Assembly: GCA_036501345.1 (NCBI GenBank)
Contig: DASYAN010000137.1
Location: forward strand, 1-9,849
Direction: 5' to 3'
Source: DASYAN01 sp036501345
GTDB lineage: Bacteria; Chloroflexota; Ktedonobacteria; Ktedonobacterales; Ktedonobacteraceae
Length of the DNA: 9,849 nucleotides
In this document: positions 1 through 6,870 of the stretch, in pieces
Layout of the letters: the number at the start of each line of letters is the position of its first letter
Position numbering within the stretch: position 1 is the first letter of the stretch
Notes under the pieces: model-generated
What the model was told of the DNA's origin: nothing
Seen by the model: only the letters and a program-made list of their open reading frames with translations
Database searches by the model: none
Position numbers and translations under genes: made by a program

Positions 1-2
1 TA

Positions 3-1862
3 CATATCAAAAGAACAGGCAATAGAAATGCCGTCTTGATCAACGATATCTCAGTCGCCATTCCACCACGCAAATTTGTCGCTCTGGTTGGCGGCTCAGG
101 TGCTGGCAAATCGACCCTGATGAATGCACTGAACGGTATACGACCAGCCCAGTCAGGAGTGGTTCTCTACAACGGTCAGGACTACTATCGTCACCTTGCA
201 GCCTTTAGCACTCAGCTCGGCTATGTGCCACAGGACGACATTATCCACCGTGATCTCTCCGTCGAGCGTGCACTCTACTATGCCGCCAAGCTGCGTCTGC
301 CCAATGACTTCACAGCCAGACAGATCAAAGAGCGCATCAACGAAGTCCTGGAAGATGTGGAGATGAAGCATCGCCGCCATTTGCTGATTAGCAAGCTCTC
401 CGGTGGGCAGCGCAAACGCGTCTCGATCGCGCTTGAATTACTAGCCAAACCCAGCGTCTTCTTTCTCGATGAGCCGACCTCGGGCCTTGATCCGGGTCTC
501 GACCGCAAGATGATGCTGCTCCTGCGTAAGCTGGCTGACAAGGGACATACCATTGTTCTGGTCACGCATGCCACCAATAATATCAACGCTTGTGATTATG
601 TCTGTTTCCTCTGTCAGGGTGGACGTCTGGCCTACTACGGACCTCCCAACGAAGCCAAAACTTACTTTGGGAAAACCGACTTCGCCGAAATTTATAGCGC
701 CCTGGAACCAACAGACGAAAACCCCAATGCGCCAGCGGAGGCAGAAACACGCTTTAAGCAATCGCCTGACTATGGACGCTATGTTATTGAGCCACTCCAG
801 CAGGGTCCCGCTGGACGAGTCAACCCGGATGCTCAGACCGCACAGATCAAGCAACCCAAACGAGGCAATCCATGGAAGCAATTTTTCTTGCTCTCTATGC
901 GTTACCTGGAACTGATCTTGAATGATAGAGTCAATCTGGCGATTCTACTCTTGCAGGCCCCGATCATTGGCCTCATTCTCTACGCCTTAATTGCCAATGC
1001 AACCTTTGCTCCCAGCAGTATCGCGACCTGTTTTGCTCACCAATCTATAGCAACTAATTCAGGCCCTATCGTAATTACCCCCTGTCAACAAGTAGTAGCT
1101 ACAATCCAGGCATCGGGAGCATCCAATGGTGACCAACTGCTGAATCAGTCAATTGGCCCTGGCTCCGGTGGCGATGCACAGAAGATCCTTTTCATCATGG
1201 CTTTTGCCGCTGTCATGTTTGGGTGCATCAATGGAGCAAGAGAAATTGTCAAAGAGGTAGCTATCTACCAGCGTGAACGGACGGTCAATCTGGGCATTGC
1301 CCCTTACCTCTTCTCCAAAATCTTCATCCTGGGAATCTTCAGTCTAGTACAGAGCTTTATTCTAGTCTTCCTGGTCAACCTGAAGGAACCACTCAGCCAG
1401 CTAGATGGCAATAGTATCCTGTTTCCGGCGTTTATCGAGATTTACATCTCGATGGCCCTGACAGCACTGGCTGGATTGATGACAGGTTTGCTGATCTCAG
1501 CGATCGTACCCAACAATGACCGAGCCATGAGCCTTGTGCCGCTACCACTGCTGCCCCAGGTCATCTTTGCTGGTGTGATCTTCTCGCTCGATAAACCACC
1601 ATTCCTGCAGGTTCTTGGTGCATTTTTCGCTGCCCGCTGGTCAATGGCGGCCATGGGCTCGACTGTTGGTTTGCATGGCGACAAACTAGGTGCTGACGGT
1701 TTTTCCTATGTTGGTATGCTATTCACGAAGATCGACCAGAACTCAGCGCATGCAGGAGCTGCCTTCCACCTGATCCTCTGCTGGATAGTGTTGACGCTCA
1801 TGATCGTTGTGCAGGGATTCATTATTGCTTGGTTACTGAAACGAAAGGATGTACGCCGTTAG
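3..1862 (+). CDS. ABCG-type ABC exporter, ATPase fused to ABC-2 permease (5' partial)
   Basis: ATP-driven membrane exporter half-transporter; substrate unknown. The frame is open to the left edge, so the N terminus is missing and the TTG at 36 is probably not the start. Counting from the TTG at 36, the nucleotide-binding domain shows Walker A GGSGAGKST (19-27), Q-loop YVPQDD (63-68), signature LSGGQRKR (121-128), Walker B FFLDEP (142-147), D-loop SGLD and H-loop His178. A linker (about 220-285) leads to an ABC-2 permease domain with TM1 near 300-320, an outside loop with two cysteines (332, 350), and several more TM helices to the end. The NBD-then-TMD order and the GYVPQDD stretch are typical of ABCG/WHITE half-transporters. 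Bacterial relatives (Rv1747-like) often carry N-terminal FHA domains, which could lie just outside the window; this is inference. It would work as a dimer. A 9-bp inverted repeat without a T-tract follows the stop. Confidence 0.93.
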   Translation, partial: HIKRTGNRNAVLINDISVAIPPRKFVALVGGSGAGKSTLMNALNGIRPAQSGVVLYNGQDYYRHLAAFSTQLGYVPQDDIIHRDLSVERALYYAAKLRLPNDFTARQIKERINEVLEDVEMKHRRHLLISKLSGGQRKRVSIALELLAKPSVFFLDEPTSGLDPGLDRKMMLLLRKLADKGHTIVLVTHATNNINACDYVCFLCQGGRLAYYGPPNEAKTYFGKTDFAEIYSALEPTDENPNAPAEAETRFKQSPDYGRYVIEPLQQGPAGRVNPDAQTAQIKQPKRGNPWKQFFLLSMRYLELILNDRVNLAILLLQAPIIGLILYALIANATFAPSSIATCFAHQSIATNSGPIVITPCQQVVATIQASGASNGDQLLNQSIGPGSGGDAQKILFIMAFAAVMFGCINGAREIVKEVAIYQRERTVNLGIAPYLFSKIFILGIFSLVQSFILVFLVNLKEPLSQLDGNSILFPAFIEIYISMALTALAGLMTGLLISAIVPNNDRAMSLVPLPLLPQVIFAGVIFSLDKPPFLQVLGAFFAARWSMAAMGSTVGLHGDKLGADGFSYVGMLFTKIDQNSAHAGAAFHLILCWIVLTLMIVVQGFIIAWLLKRKDVRR

Positions 1863-2012
1863 TCGATTGTCCGAGAGTTCCCCACTCTGGTACTTCTTGG
1901 CACTTCTATTGCTATGAAGTACCATCCTATGCTATCGTAACTACGATCTGAACATCATAGTCAGAGCACGGGGGTGGCATTACTGAATTCAAACGGGTAA
2001 AGTATTTTGGCC
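1863..2012. other. Intergenic region with two palindromes upstream of coaBC
   Basis: This gap between the exporter and coaBC holds two inverted repeats. TGGTACTTC (1888-1896) pairs perfectly with GAAGTACCA (1916-1924) across a 19-nt loop. ATCGTA (1934-1939) pairs with TACGAT (1942-1947) across only 2 nt. Neither is followed by a T-run, so they are not clear terminators. No convincing -35/-10 pair was found, although the coaBC promoter probably lies here. The compact 6-2-6 palindrome has the shape of a repressor operator, but that is inference. Confidence 0.5.
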
Positions 2013-3263
2013 ATGTTACTCAATAGGCATATCACCATAGGTGTCTGTGGGGGAATCGCGTCATATAAAACGGTTGATCTCGTCAGCCAGTTGCAACAAG
2101 CTGGAGCGCTTGTTGATGTGATTATGACCGAGCACGCGGAAGAGTTTATCCGTCCGCTCACATTTGCAACCATGAGTCATCGGCCTGTGTATAGCAACCT
2201 CTGGGAGCCTTCAGGACAAGCCGCCGAAATCCATATTGCACTAGCAGAAGAGGCCGAATTACTTGCGATTGTGCCAGCAACCGCCAACACAATTGCCAAG
2301 CTGGCCAATGGTATGGCTGATAATATGCTGACAGCCGTAGCATTAGCCACCAAAGCGCCCCTATTGCTGGCTTCTGCGATGTATAAGGAGATGTATACCC
2401 ATCCTGCAACGCAAGCCAATCTTGCTTTGCTACGTGAGCGAGGTGCCCATATCGTAGAGCCAGAGGTAGGACGGCTGGCCTCAGGAGCGGTTGGTCCGGG
2501 TCGCTTACCGGATACAGGTATCTTGGTAGGGGCCATCAATATGACCCTTGGACAACACGGCGATCTCGCTGGTCGTCGAGTAGTTGTTACAGCTGGCGGC
2601 ACTCAGGAACCCATTGATCCAGTTCGCTATATTAGTAACCGCTCATCAGGAAAAATGGGCTATAGTTTAGCCACTGAAGCAAGAGATCGTGGAGCGCATG
2701 TTATAGTAGTATCGGGACCAGTTGCACTACCAGCACCATACGGAGTCGAATTGCACCATGTCAATACAGCACTCCAAATGCGGGATGCTGTATTTGATCT
2801 TATTACTGATGCGGATGTGCTTGTGATGAGCGCTGCTGTTGCAGATTTCACTCCAGCAAATCTAGCAAAGCACAAGATCAAGAAAAGCAGCGATGCGGGA
2901 AGAGGGCATGAAGGCACAGAGACTTTTTCTATCCCCCTCGTGCAGAGTCCAGATATTCTTGGTGAGCTTGCAGATACACTAGAAGGTCCAACACGGCGGA
3001 CACAGAGGCGCCTGATCCGTGTTGGATTTGCTGCCGAAACCGACAATATCATTGCCAACGCACGAAACAAAATGAGCCGCAAACGAGTCGATCTGCTCGT
3101 TGCTAATGATGTTACCCGTTCGGATAGCGGCTTCGGGACGGATACTAATAAAGTGTTTATCTTTCATGCGGATGGTGCAATTGAGGATTTACCTGTGATG
3201 CCCAAGACTGGCGTTGCAGGAGCAATTTGGGATCGAGTTGTGCCACTGTTGAGCACAAAGTAG
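2013..3263 (+). CDS. coaBC: Bifunctional phosphopantothenoylcysteine decarboxylase / phosphopantothenate-cysteine ligase
   Basis: Cytosolic enzyme of coenzyme A synthesis. CoaB joins cysteine to 4'-phosphopantothenate using CTP, and the FMN-dependent CoaC decarboxylates the product to 4'-phosphopantetheine. The 416-residue length matches full CoaBC. The N-terminal flavoprotein domain (1 to about 180) has GVCGGIASYK (10-19), His74 in the place of the catalytic His, and PATANT (88-93). The CoaB domain (about 185-416) has TAGGTQEPIDPVRYISNRSSGKMG, SAAVADF (273-279), KIKK (288-291) and GFAAET (338-343). Two usual CoaC positions differ: the PAMN motif reads SAMY (121-124), and the LACG motif reads LASG (155-158), so the canonical Asn and Cys are Tyr and Ser. 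ATG 2013 was chosen. An in-frame TTG at 2007 adds two residues and lies closer to the only weak GGG-containing Shine-Dalgarno-like stretch (1995-1997), so it cannot be excluded. Confidence 0.95.
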   Translation: MLLNRHITIGVCGGIASYKTVDLVSQLQQAGALVDVIMTEHAEEFIRPLTFATMSHRPVYSNLWEPSGQAAEIHIALAEEAELLAIVPATANTIAKLANGMADNMLTAVALATKAPLLLASAMYKEMYTHPATQANLALLRERGAHIVEPEVGRLASGAVGPGRLPDTGILVGAINMTLGQHGDLAGRRVVVTAGGTQEPIDPVRYISNRSSGKMGYSLATEARDRGAHVIVVSGPVALPAPYGVELHHVNTALQMRDAVFDLITDADVLVMSAAVADFTPANLAKHKIKKSSDAGRGHEGTETFSIPLVQSPDILGELADTLEGPTRRTQRRLIRVGFAAETDNIIANARNKMSRKRVDLLVANDVTRSDSGFGTDTNKVFIFHADGAIEDLPVMPKTGVAGAIWDRVVPLLSTK

Positions 3264-3327
3264 CTGGGAGGTTGGGGAAGTGGTATGAGAAATTTTGTTT
3301 TAGAATTATTGGGTACGAAAAGTACGC

Positions 3328-3334
3328 AGGAGGA
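3328..3334 (+). promoter_or_regulatory. Strong ribosome binding site deciding the start of the coiled-coil gene
   Basis: AGGAGGA lies 7 nt before ATG 3342 and 4 nt before ATG 3339. This near-perfect Shine-Dalgarno sequence favours a start about 19 codons inside the longest possible frame, which would begin at ATG 3285. Confidence 0.75.
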
Positions 3335-3341
3335 ATCCATG

Positions 3342-3737
3342 ATGGATCGTGCTGCTAGCGCTGGTTTTGAAGGCATCGCTCAGATGCTACTAGAGCAGAA
3401 GAAATTGATGGACGCCCTGGAGGCGGAGAACCGTGAATTGCGACGGCAGCTCGCCGACCTCCGTCGGGGGATGGGCATTGCTGTAATTATCGAAGGTAAG
3501 ACCATTCAACTCGCAAGTGATATTGGGGGAGCAAATGGGAATGGGCAGGCTTTACAGAGCTTGCAGAGTATGCAGAACACTCCTCCTGCAATGTCTCCAT
3601 CCCCTCCTCAGACCAACTATAACAACCAAAATAATGGCCGTGGGACGGGTGGGCAGCCTTCAGTAAACATGAATGGTGGTGAGAAACGCGAGACTGCCAA
3701 TGGCCGCAGTCCCCTCGCAGACAGCTTTGTTCTGTAA
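3342..3737 (+). CDS. Small coiled-coil protein of unknown function with disordered C-terminal tail
   Basis: Not recognised as a characterised family. The 131-residue product is soluble, with no signal peptide or TM segment. Residues about 12-44 form a charged heptad-like helix (EQKKLMDALEAENRELRRQL) likely to be a coiled coil, so oligomerisation is probable. A short hydrophobic strand-like piece (GIAVIIEGKTIQL, 45-57) follows. The rest (about 60-131) is low complexity, rich in Asn, Gln, Gly, Pro and Ser, and probably disordered. The start was chosen for the AGGAGGA site 7 nt upstream. An upstream ATG at 3285 would add MRNFVLELLGTKSTQEES plus one Met and also has G-rich sequence before it. It begins 78 nt after the coaBC stop on the same strand and is followed by a terminator, so it is probably cotranscribed with coaBC. 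That position does not by itself imply a role in CoA synthesis. Confidence 0.8.
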   Translation: MDRAASAGFEGIAQMLLEQKKLMDALEAENRELRRQLADLRRGMGIAVIIEGKTIQLASDIGGANGNGQALQSLQSMQNTPPAMSPSPPQTNYNNQNNGRGTGGQPSVNMNGGEKRETANGRSPLADSFVL

Positions 3738-3762
3738 TTTTCTGACAATCTCACTATTATCT

Positions 3763-3801
3763 ATGCGGAGGCACCATCTCTGATGTCTCCGTATTATTTT
3801 T
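3763..3801 (+). terminator. Rho-independent terminator of the coaBC / coiled-coil transcript
   Basis: ATGCGGAG (3763-3770) pairs with CTCCGTAT (3787-3794) in an 8-bp stem with one G-T pair. An inner CATC/GATG helix (3775-3778 with 3782-3785) closes a 3-nt loop. The stem runs into TATTATTTTTG. It lies 26 nt after the stop codon at 3737. Confidence 0.8.
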
Positions 3802-3985
3802 GTGTCATCAAAAGCTAAGAGAGCCACAATCCAGAGGTTATCAACCGCCCATTCCTGTTAGTGTCGTGGTGAGGAGAGAAGCTTTCGTCTGCGTATTAGT
3901 CTCTGAACTCGCTCTCTCCAAACCGCAATAGGGTCTATTGTTGGTCTCGTTGCCCAGCAAGCTCGCCATACCGATCTTGTTTGTT
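3802..3985. other. Intergenic DNA between convergent genes, no gene seen
   Basis: About 180 bp between the terminator and the 3' end of the orphan minus-strand gene. It holds CAATAG/CTATTG (3926-3931 with 3935-3940, 3-nt loop) and a bulged repeat GGAGAGA/TCTCTCC (3873-3879 with 3913-3919). Neither has a T-tract on the minus strand, so no terminator for the orphan gene is evident. No coding frame is convincing. Confidence 0.5.
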
Positions 3986-5539
3986 CTATCTTAATAATGT
4001 CCCTAATGCACGCCACCGTTCCTCATCCCGTAATCTCCAAGAAATCTCTGGTTCCAGTCTTTTAATTTCTTTAACAACCTTTCCAATAGAATCCACCATA
4101 GAGTCCACATTATACGAATCTATAAAGTACCTCTCCCATTGTGGATCACCTCTTTCTGGAACTCTCTTAATGACTCTTTTCTGAACTGCTTCTCCTAGAA
4201 TAGCTCGCTTTACTGCTAAACGGCCTTTATCATTTGAAAAATTAGTATCATTAAAGTTATTGTCTTTTATTAGCTTTATAACATTCAACGGAAATGTACC
4301 TGTAGTTTCACGGAAGTGTTTATCATCAATAATTGTATTTTCTACTTTTTGATCTAATACAGCTTTTGCTTCAAAAAATACAACTTGTTCTGTTGGTGTA
4401 GATCGACTTTCAACTCTTTGTAGTGTTTCTGGTACTACTTTATATCCTGGTGCTTCCTCTTCAAACTCCCTTGCTATAGCTATAGTAGCAATATCCATGT
4501 TGCCCCCCTTTTCAAGCTTTCCGAGATCTTTAAAATCTACGCTTCCCGACTGTTGCATAACTGTATTCGGAGCAAAGGCTAGCTCGAGAGATCGTATGGA
4601 GAGTATCAATGTGTATGGATCACCCCTTTCAGACGCAATTATACTGCCTTTTACCTTCCGACCTTCTACTATCAAATCTCCATATCGATTAAATTTTAAT
4701 GGGACTAAATTTTCTTGTTGCTGTTTAGAGCCTATCCGAAAACTTCCATCTGACACTAATGTGTCACTGCGACCGCTCCCAAAACTCCTACCTAGCACTA
4801 ATGTGTCGCTACGGCCACTTCCAGAGGTTGGACCTACTATCGTCTTACGGGCGTGCTGCCCATCTCCACCATATGAAAGAGGTTCATCTGAGATCGGCCC
4901 TCCTGTGAAGCTCTTAGTACTTGACTCCTCCGCTATTGTTATTTGAAGCGTTTCTGTATTAACGTAAAAGCTATCCAAACCTACATCAAACTTGTGTACT
5001 AAGCCAGCAGTAATTTCTATATACTTTCTTGCGTCGCCGACAAACTTTTGATCAGCTAGGAACTTAGCTGATTTAACTGCTTTATCAATATTGATTTCTG
5101 TTCCATATTGATTGCGATGCGCTTGTAGCAACTTATCTGTATAATCTGCTACCATTGGATTCTTTAGCCACCTGAGGTTTTGGTCACTTGCCCCTCTTTG
5201 CCTCGCAATATCTTGGGTTGTGAGAGTTGAGTCAGGTTGGGCAGATGATGGCTGAGGAGTAAGCCTCTGGATTGCTTGTTCATGCTGTTTACGTTGCTCG
5301 ATAAACCACTGATCTGTATCATTATCAAAATGATCTATTTCTCTGTTAATATCTTCTTCGGATATATTACGCTTGATATATTTGATAGCATCTCCTGTCA
5401 CCCTTAGAATATTCCCTTTCCAGGGACAAAGGGGACAACTGGGCCCAAAAAGCGGATAGCTTAGAAAGGACAGAGTGGACAGATACAAGAGACGGAACAG
5501 ACCAGATCTGCTTTTAGGGATGTGAAGTGCTCTTCGCAT
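3986..5539 (-). CDS. Orphan protein with 14-residue tandem repeat and possible Nudix-like C-terminal domain
   Basis: Not recognised as a known family. The frame gives 517 residues. Residues 1-45 (hydrophobic, LYLSTLSFLSYPLF) look unlike the rest and overlap a degenerate 9-bp DNA repeat. There is no Shine-Dalgarno before ATG 5539, so a start at GTG 5401 (residue 47) is possible. Residues about 47-185 are charged and helical. Residues 241-268 are two copies of GSGRSDTLVxxxSF in tandem. The C-terminal part (about 280-450) has GGNMDIATIAIAREFEEEAPG (345-365), which resembles a Nudix box, but the spacing is short and the upstream Glu is Asp350. A diphosphate-hydrolase or Nudix-like binding role is therefore only inference. 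Base composition is clearly AT-richer than the flanking genes, and the gene stands alone beside a MITE-like element. This suggests horizontal acquisition. Confidence 0.75.
   Translation of the reverse strand: MRRALHIPKSRSGLFRLLYLSTLSFLSYPLFGPSCPLCPWKGNILRVTGDAIKYIKRNISEEDINREIDHFDNDTDQWFIEQRKQHEQAIQRLTPQPSSAQPDSTLTTQDIARQRGASDQNLRWLKNPMVADYTDKLLQAHRNQYGTEINIDKAVKSAKFLADQKFVGDARKYIEITAGLVHKFDVGLDSFYVNTETLQITIAEESSTKSFTGGPISDEPLSYGGDGQHARKTIVGPTSGSGRSDTLVLGRSFGSGRSDTLVSDGSFRIGSKQQQENLVPLKFNRYGDLIVEGRKVKGSIIASERGDPYTLILSIRSLELAFAPNTVMQQSGSVDFKDLGKLEKGGNMDIATIAIAREFEEEAPGYKVVPETLQRVESRSTPTEQVVFFEAKAVLDQKVENTIIDDKHFRETTGTFPLNVIKLIKDNNFNDTNFSNDKGRLAVKRAILGEAVQKRVIKRVPERGDPQWERYFIDSYNVDSMVDSIGKVVKEIKRLEPEISWRLRDEERWRALGTLLR
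4739..4822 (-). repeat. Two-copy 42-bp tandem repeat inside the orphan gene
   Basis: Units 4781-4822 and 4739-4780 encode GSGRSDTLVLGRSF and GSGRSDTLVSDGSF. The shared core ACTAATGTGTC is identical in both units (starting at 4755 and 4797), and several synonymous changes lie elsewhere. The period is exactly 14 codons, so the frame is kept. It falls in a Gly/Ser-rich linker between the helical N-terminal part and the Nudix-like part. Confidence 0.85.
5421..5483. repeat. Degenerate 9-bp GGGACAAAG-type repeats
   Basis: GGGACAAAG and GGGGACAAC lie side by side near 5422-5440. AGGACAGAG and TGGACAGAT lie side by side near 5467-5484. On the minus strand the unit reads roughly TGTCCNYTY. It looks like an eroded short-period minisatellite and overlaps the doubtful N-terminal codons of the orphan gene. 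Confidence 0.4.
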
Positions 5540-5595
5540 ATACTACGCAGGCCATTTCCAGGAGGCGCAAAGCTCTTCCATGTAACCCACGAACA

Positions 5596-5605
5596 TGCTC
5601 TTGTA
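5596..5605. repeat. Left copy of 10-bp target-site duplication
   Basis: TGCTCTTGTA directly abuts the left terminal inverted repeat and is repeated exactly at the right side of the element. Confidence 0.75.
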
Positions 5606-5710
5606 GGTGAGGTTCATCTTTTTGCTCGGAGGTTGCCCGCGGTCAGCAGACCCGATTTCATTGCGCCCGTTGGGCAGGGATGATGCTACACAAAAAGATG
5701 AACCCCACCC
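5606..5710. mobile_element. MITE-like element with 19-bp terminal inverted repeats
   Basis: The left end GGTGAGGTTCATCTTTTTG (5606-5624) and the right end CAAAAAGATGAACCCCACC (5691-5709) are reverse complements at 18 of 19 positions. The 66-bp interior encodes nothing and contains a further small GC hairpin (GCCC/GGGC near 5665-5675). The same 10 bases, TGCTCTTGTA, flank the element at 5596-5605 and 5711-5720, as expected for a target-site duplication. An element of 105 bp without a transposase would need help in trans. A 10-bp duplication is compatible with IS4-type transposases, but the family cannot be named from this sequence. Confidence 0.8.
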
Positions 5711-5720
5711 TGCTCTTGTA
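5711..5720. repeat. Right copy of 10-bp target-site duplication
   Basis: TGCTCTTGTA directly follows the right end of the element. Removing the element and one copy restores a continuous intergenic sequence running into the AIM24 promoter region. Confidence 0.75.
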
Positions 5721-5721
5721 T

Positions 5722-5761
5722 ATTGATGTAAATACTGATATCATCAATCATAAACTATACT
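5722..5761 (+). promoter_or_regulatory. Candidate promoter/operator region of the AIM24 gene
   Basis: ATTGATG (5722-5728) pairs with CATCAAT (5742-5748), with a TGATATCA palindrome overlapping it (5736-5743). TATACT (5756-5761) is a fair -10 box, but no good -35 hexamer stands 16-18 bp before it. An activator-dependent or repressor-bound promoter is possible; this is inference. Confidence 0.35.
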
Positions 5762-5853
5762 CCAGTTTCGCTAAATTTTAGGCATAGGCATTCGTGTACA
5801 TCTCGATGAGAAAGCCATGAAGAGAGGCACCACATGAAGTGCCAGTATGTAAA

Positions 5854-5860
5854 AAGGAGA
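5854..5860 (+). promoter_or_regulatory. Ribosome binding site deciding the AIM24 start
   Basis: AAGGAGA, whose AAGGAG core ends 6 nt before ATG 5866. It makes ATG 5866 the likely start rather than the in-frame GTG at 5839, which would place this site inside the coding region. Confidence 0.8.
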
Positions 5861-5865
5861 GTTAT

Positions 5866-6846
5866 ATGATCTGCCCCCGCTGTCGTAATCAGGTAGCCGA
5901 GGGTCTCAAATTTTGTGGAACCTGTGGCGCGTCGCTACAGGGTAACCATACGCCGCCACCGCCAGGACAGGGCGCGGGCCCTTATGGGGCACCATCCCAA
6001 GAAGGCTATACGCCTCCCGATCAGTTTGAGTCATATCGCGCTAGCACATTGGGCAGCGCTGTACCAAAAGCTGAATTGCATAACCCCAAAGGCCCGTTGC
6101 GCGTCGCCGATGCGACCATTACGATCGATGGTGACCTTGTGCCTGTCGTCGATGTGATGCTTGGTAACCAGATGCCCGTCTACTTTGAGCATCATATTCT
6201 CCTCTGGAAGCATCCTGGAGTTCAGCTGGGTTTCAAATCGCTCAAAGGTGCCGCCAAGCGCTTCTTCGCAGGCTTGCAAGTCTTTATTACCGAGGCACAA
6301 GGACCAGGCAACATTTCTTTCTCACGTGACTCTGTAGGACAAATCGTAGCATTGCGTCTCCAGCCGGGGCAGACCGTTGAGGTACGAGAACACCAATTTC
6401 TTGTCGCCACTGGCAATGTTGACTACAACTTCACCTTTGTACAAAATGCAGCAAATATTCTTTTTAGCCGCACAGGCCTGTTCATCGACCAGTTCACTGC
6501 CCGAGGAAGCGAAGGAATAGTCTTGCTGCATGGCTATGGCAACGTCTTTGAGAAGGTGTTGTCTGCCGGTGAAACTCTCGACGTAGAACCCGGTGCATGG
6601 CTTTGGAAAGATCCTTCCGTCCAGATGCAGGTAACGTCAGTAGCCGGTTCACAACGAGGAGGCGGCATCCTGGGTGCGATTGGAGGCTTTATGGCAGGTT
6701 CATCCGTCATACTTAATCGCTTTATCGGCCCTGGTCGTGTCGGTATCCAGTCTATGACTTACCATCCACCATCCACTGAAGGCGCACCACGTGCAGGAGG
6801 CCAGAATAACTTCAGTGTCAGCGGCCTGGGTGATATCTTCTCCTGA
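5866..6846 (+). CDS. Zinc-ribbon AIM24-family protein
   Basis: 326-residue protein of the AIM24/TIGR00266 family, whose biochemical role in bacteria is not established. The N terminus is a zinc ribbon with Cys3, Cys6, Cys17 and Cys20 (CPRC...CGTC). A Pro/Gly-rich linker (about 26-60) follows. The AIM24 beta-rich domain fills about 80-300 and is recognised from GNISFSRDSVGQIVALRLQPG, the FLVATGNVDYNF strand, a GEGIVLLHGYG-like stretch (SEGIVLLHGYG, 215-225) and the closing GPGRVGIQSM. A Gly-rich hydrophobic patch GGGILGAIGGFMAG (265-278) is typical of the family. There is no signal peptide, so the protein is probably cytosolic, perhaps membrane-associated. The start is fixed by an AAGGAG site 6 nt upstream. 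The gene stands alone, converges on the MEDS gene, and a MITE-like element lies about 155 bp upstream. Confidence 0.92.
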   Translation: MICPRCRNQVAEGLKFCGTCGASLQGNHTPPPPGQGAGPYGAPSQEGYTPPDQFESYRASTLGSAVPKAELHNPKGPLRVADATITIDGDLVPVVDVMLGNQMPVYFEHHILLWKHPGVQLGFKSLKGAAKRFFAGLQVFITEAQGPGNISFSRDSVGQIVALRLQPGQTVEVREHQFLVATGNVDYNFTFVQNAANILFSRTGLFIDQFTARGSEGIVLLHGYGNVFEKVLSAGETLDVEPGAWLWKDPSVQMQVTSVAGSQRGGGILGAIGGFMAGSSVILNRFIGPGRVGIQSMTYHPPSTEGAPRAGGQNNFSVSGLGDIFS

Positions 6847-6870
6847 TCCGCTCTCTATGGAAACAAACGG

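Larger units (their letters stand above)
5540..5865. other. 326-bp intergenic region carrying a MITE-like element and the AIM24 gene leader
   Basis: The region separates the divergent orphan gene and the AIM24 gene. It contains the inverted-repeat element at 5606-5710 with its flanking direct repeats, a palindromic stretch with a candidate -10 box (5722-5761), and a small leader hairpin GGCAC/GTGCC (5826-5830 with 5839-5843) just before the AIM24 ribosome binding site. CATGAAG occurs twice (near 5816 and 5833). No coding frame of note is present. Confidence 0.6.

Noticed and set aside
441..881. Minus-strand frames within the exporter gene
   Set aside because: They are shadows of a frame with all ABC ATPase motifs intact.
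3926..3940. CAATAG/CTATTG hairpin as terminator of the orphan gene
   Set aside because: The stem is only 6 bp and AT-rich, with no T-run on the minus strand.
5405..5539. Lipoprotein signal peptide at the N terminus of the orphan protein
   Set aside because: The sequence before the Cys (LFGPSC) does not fit a lipobox, and the start codon itself is doubtful.
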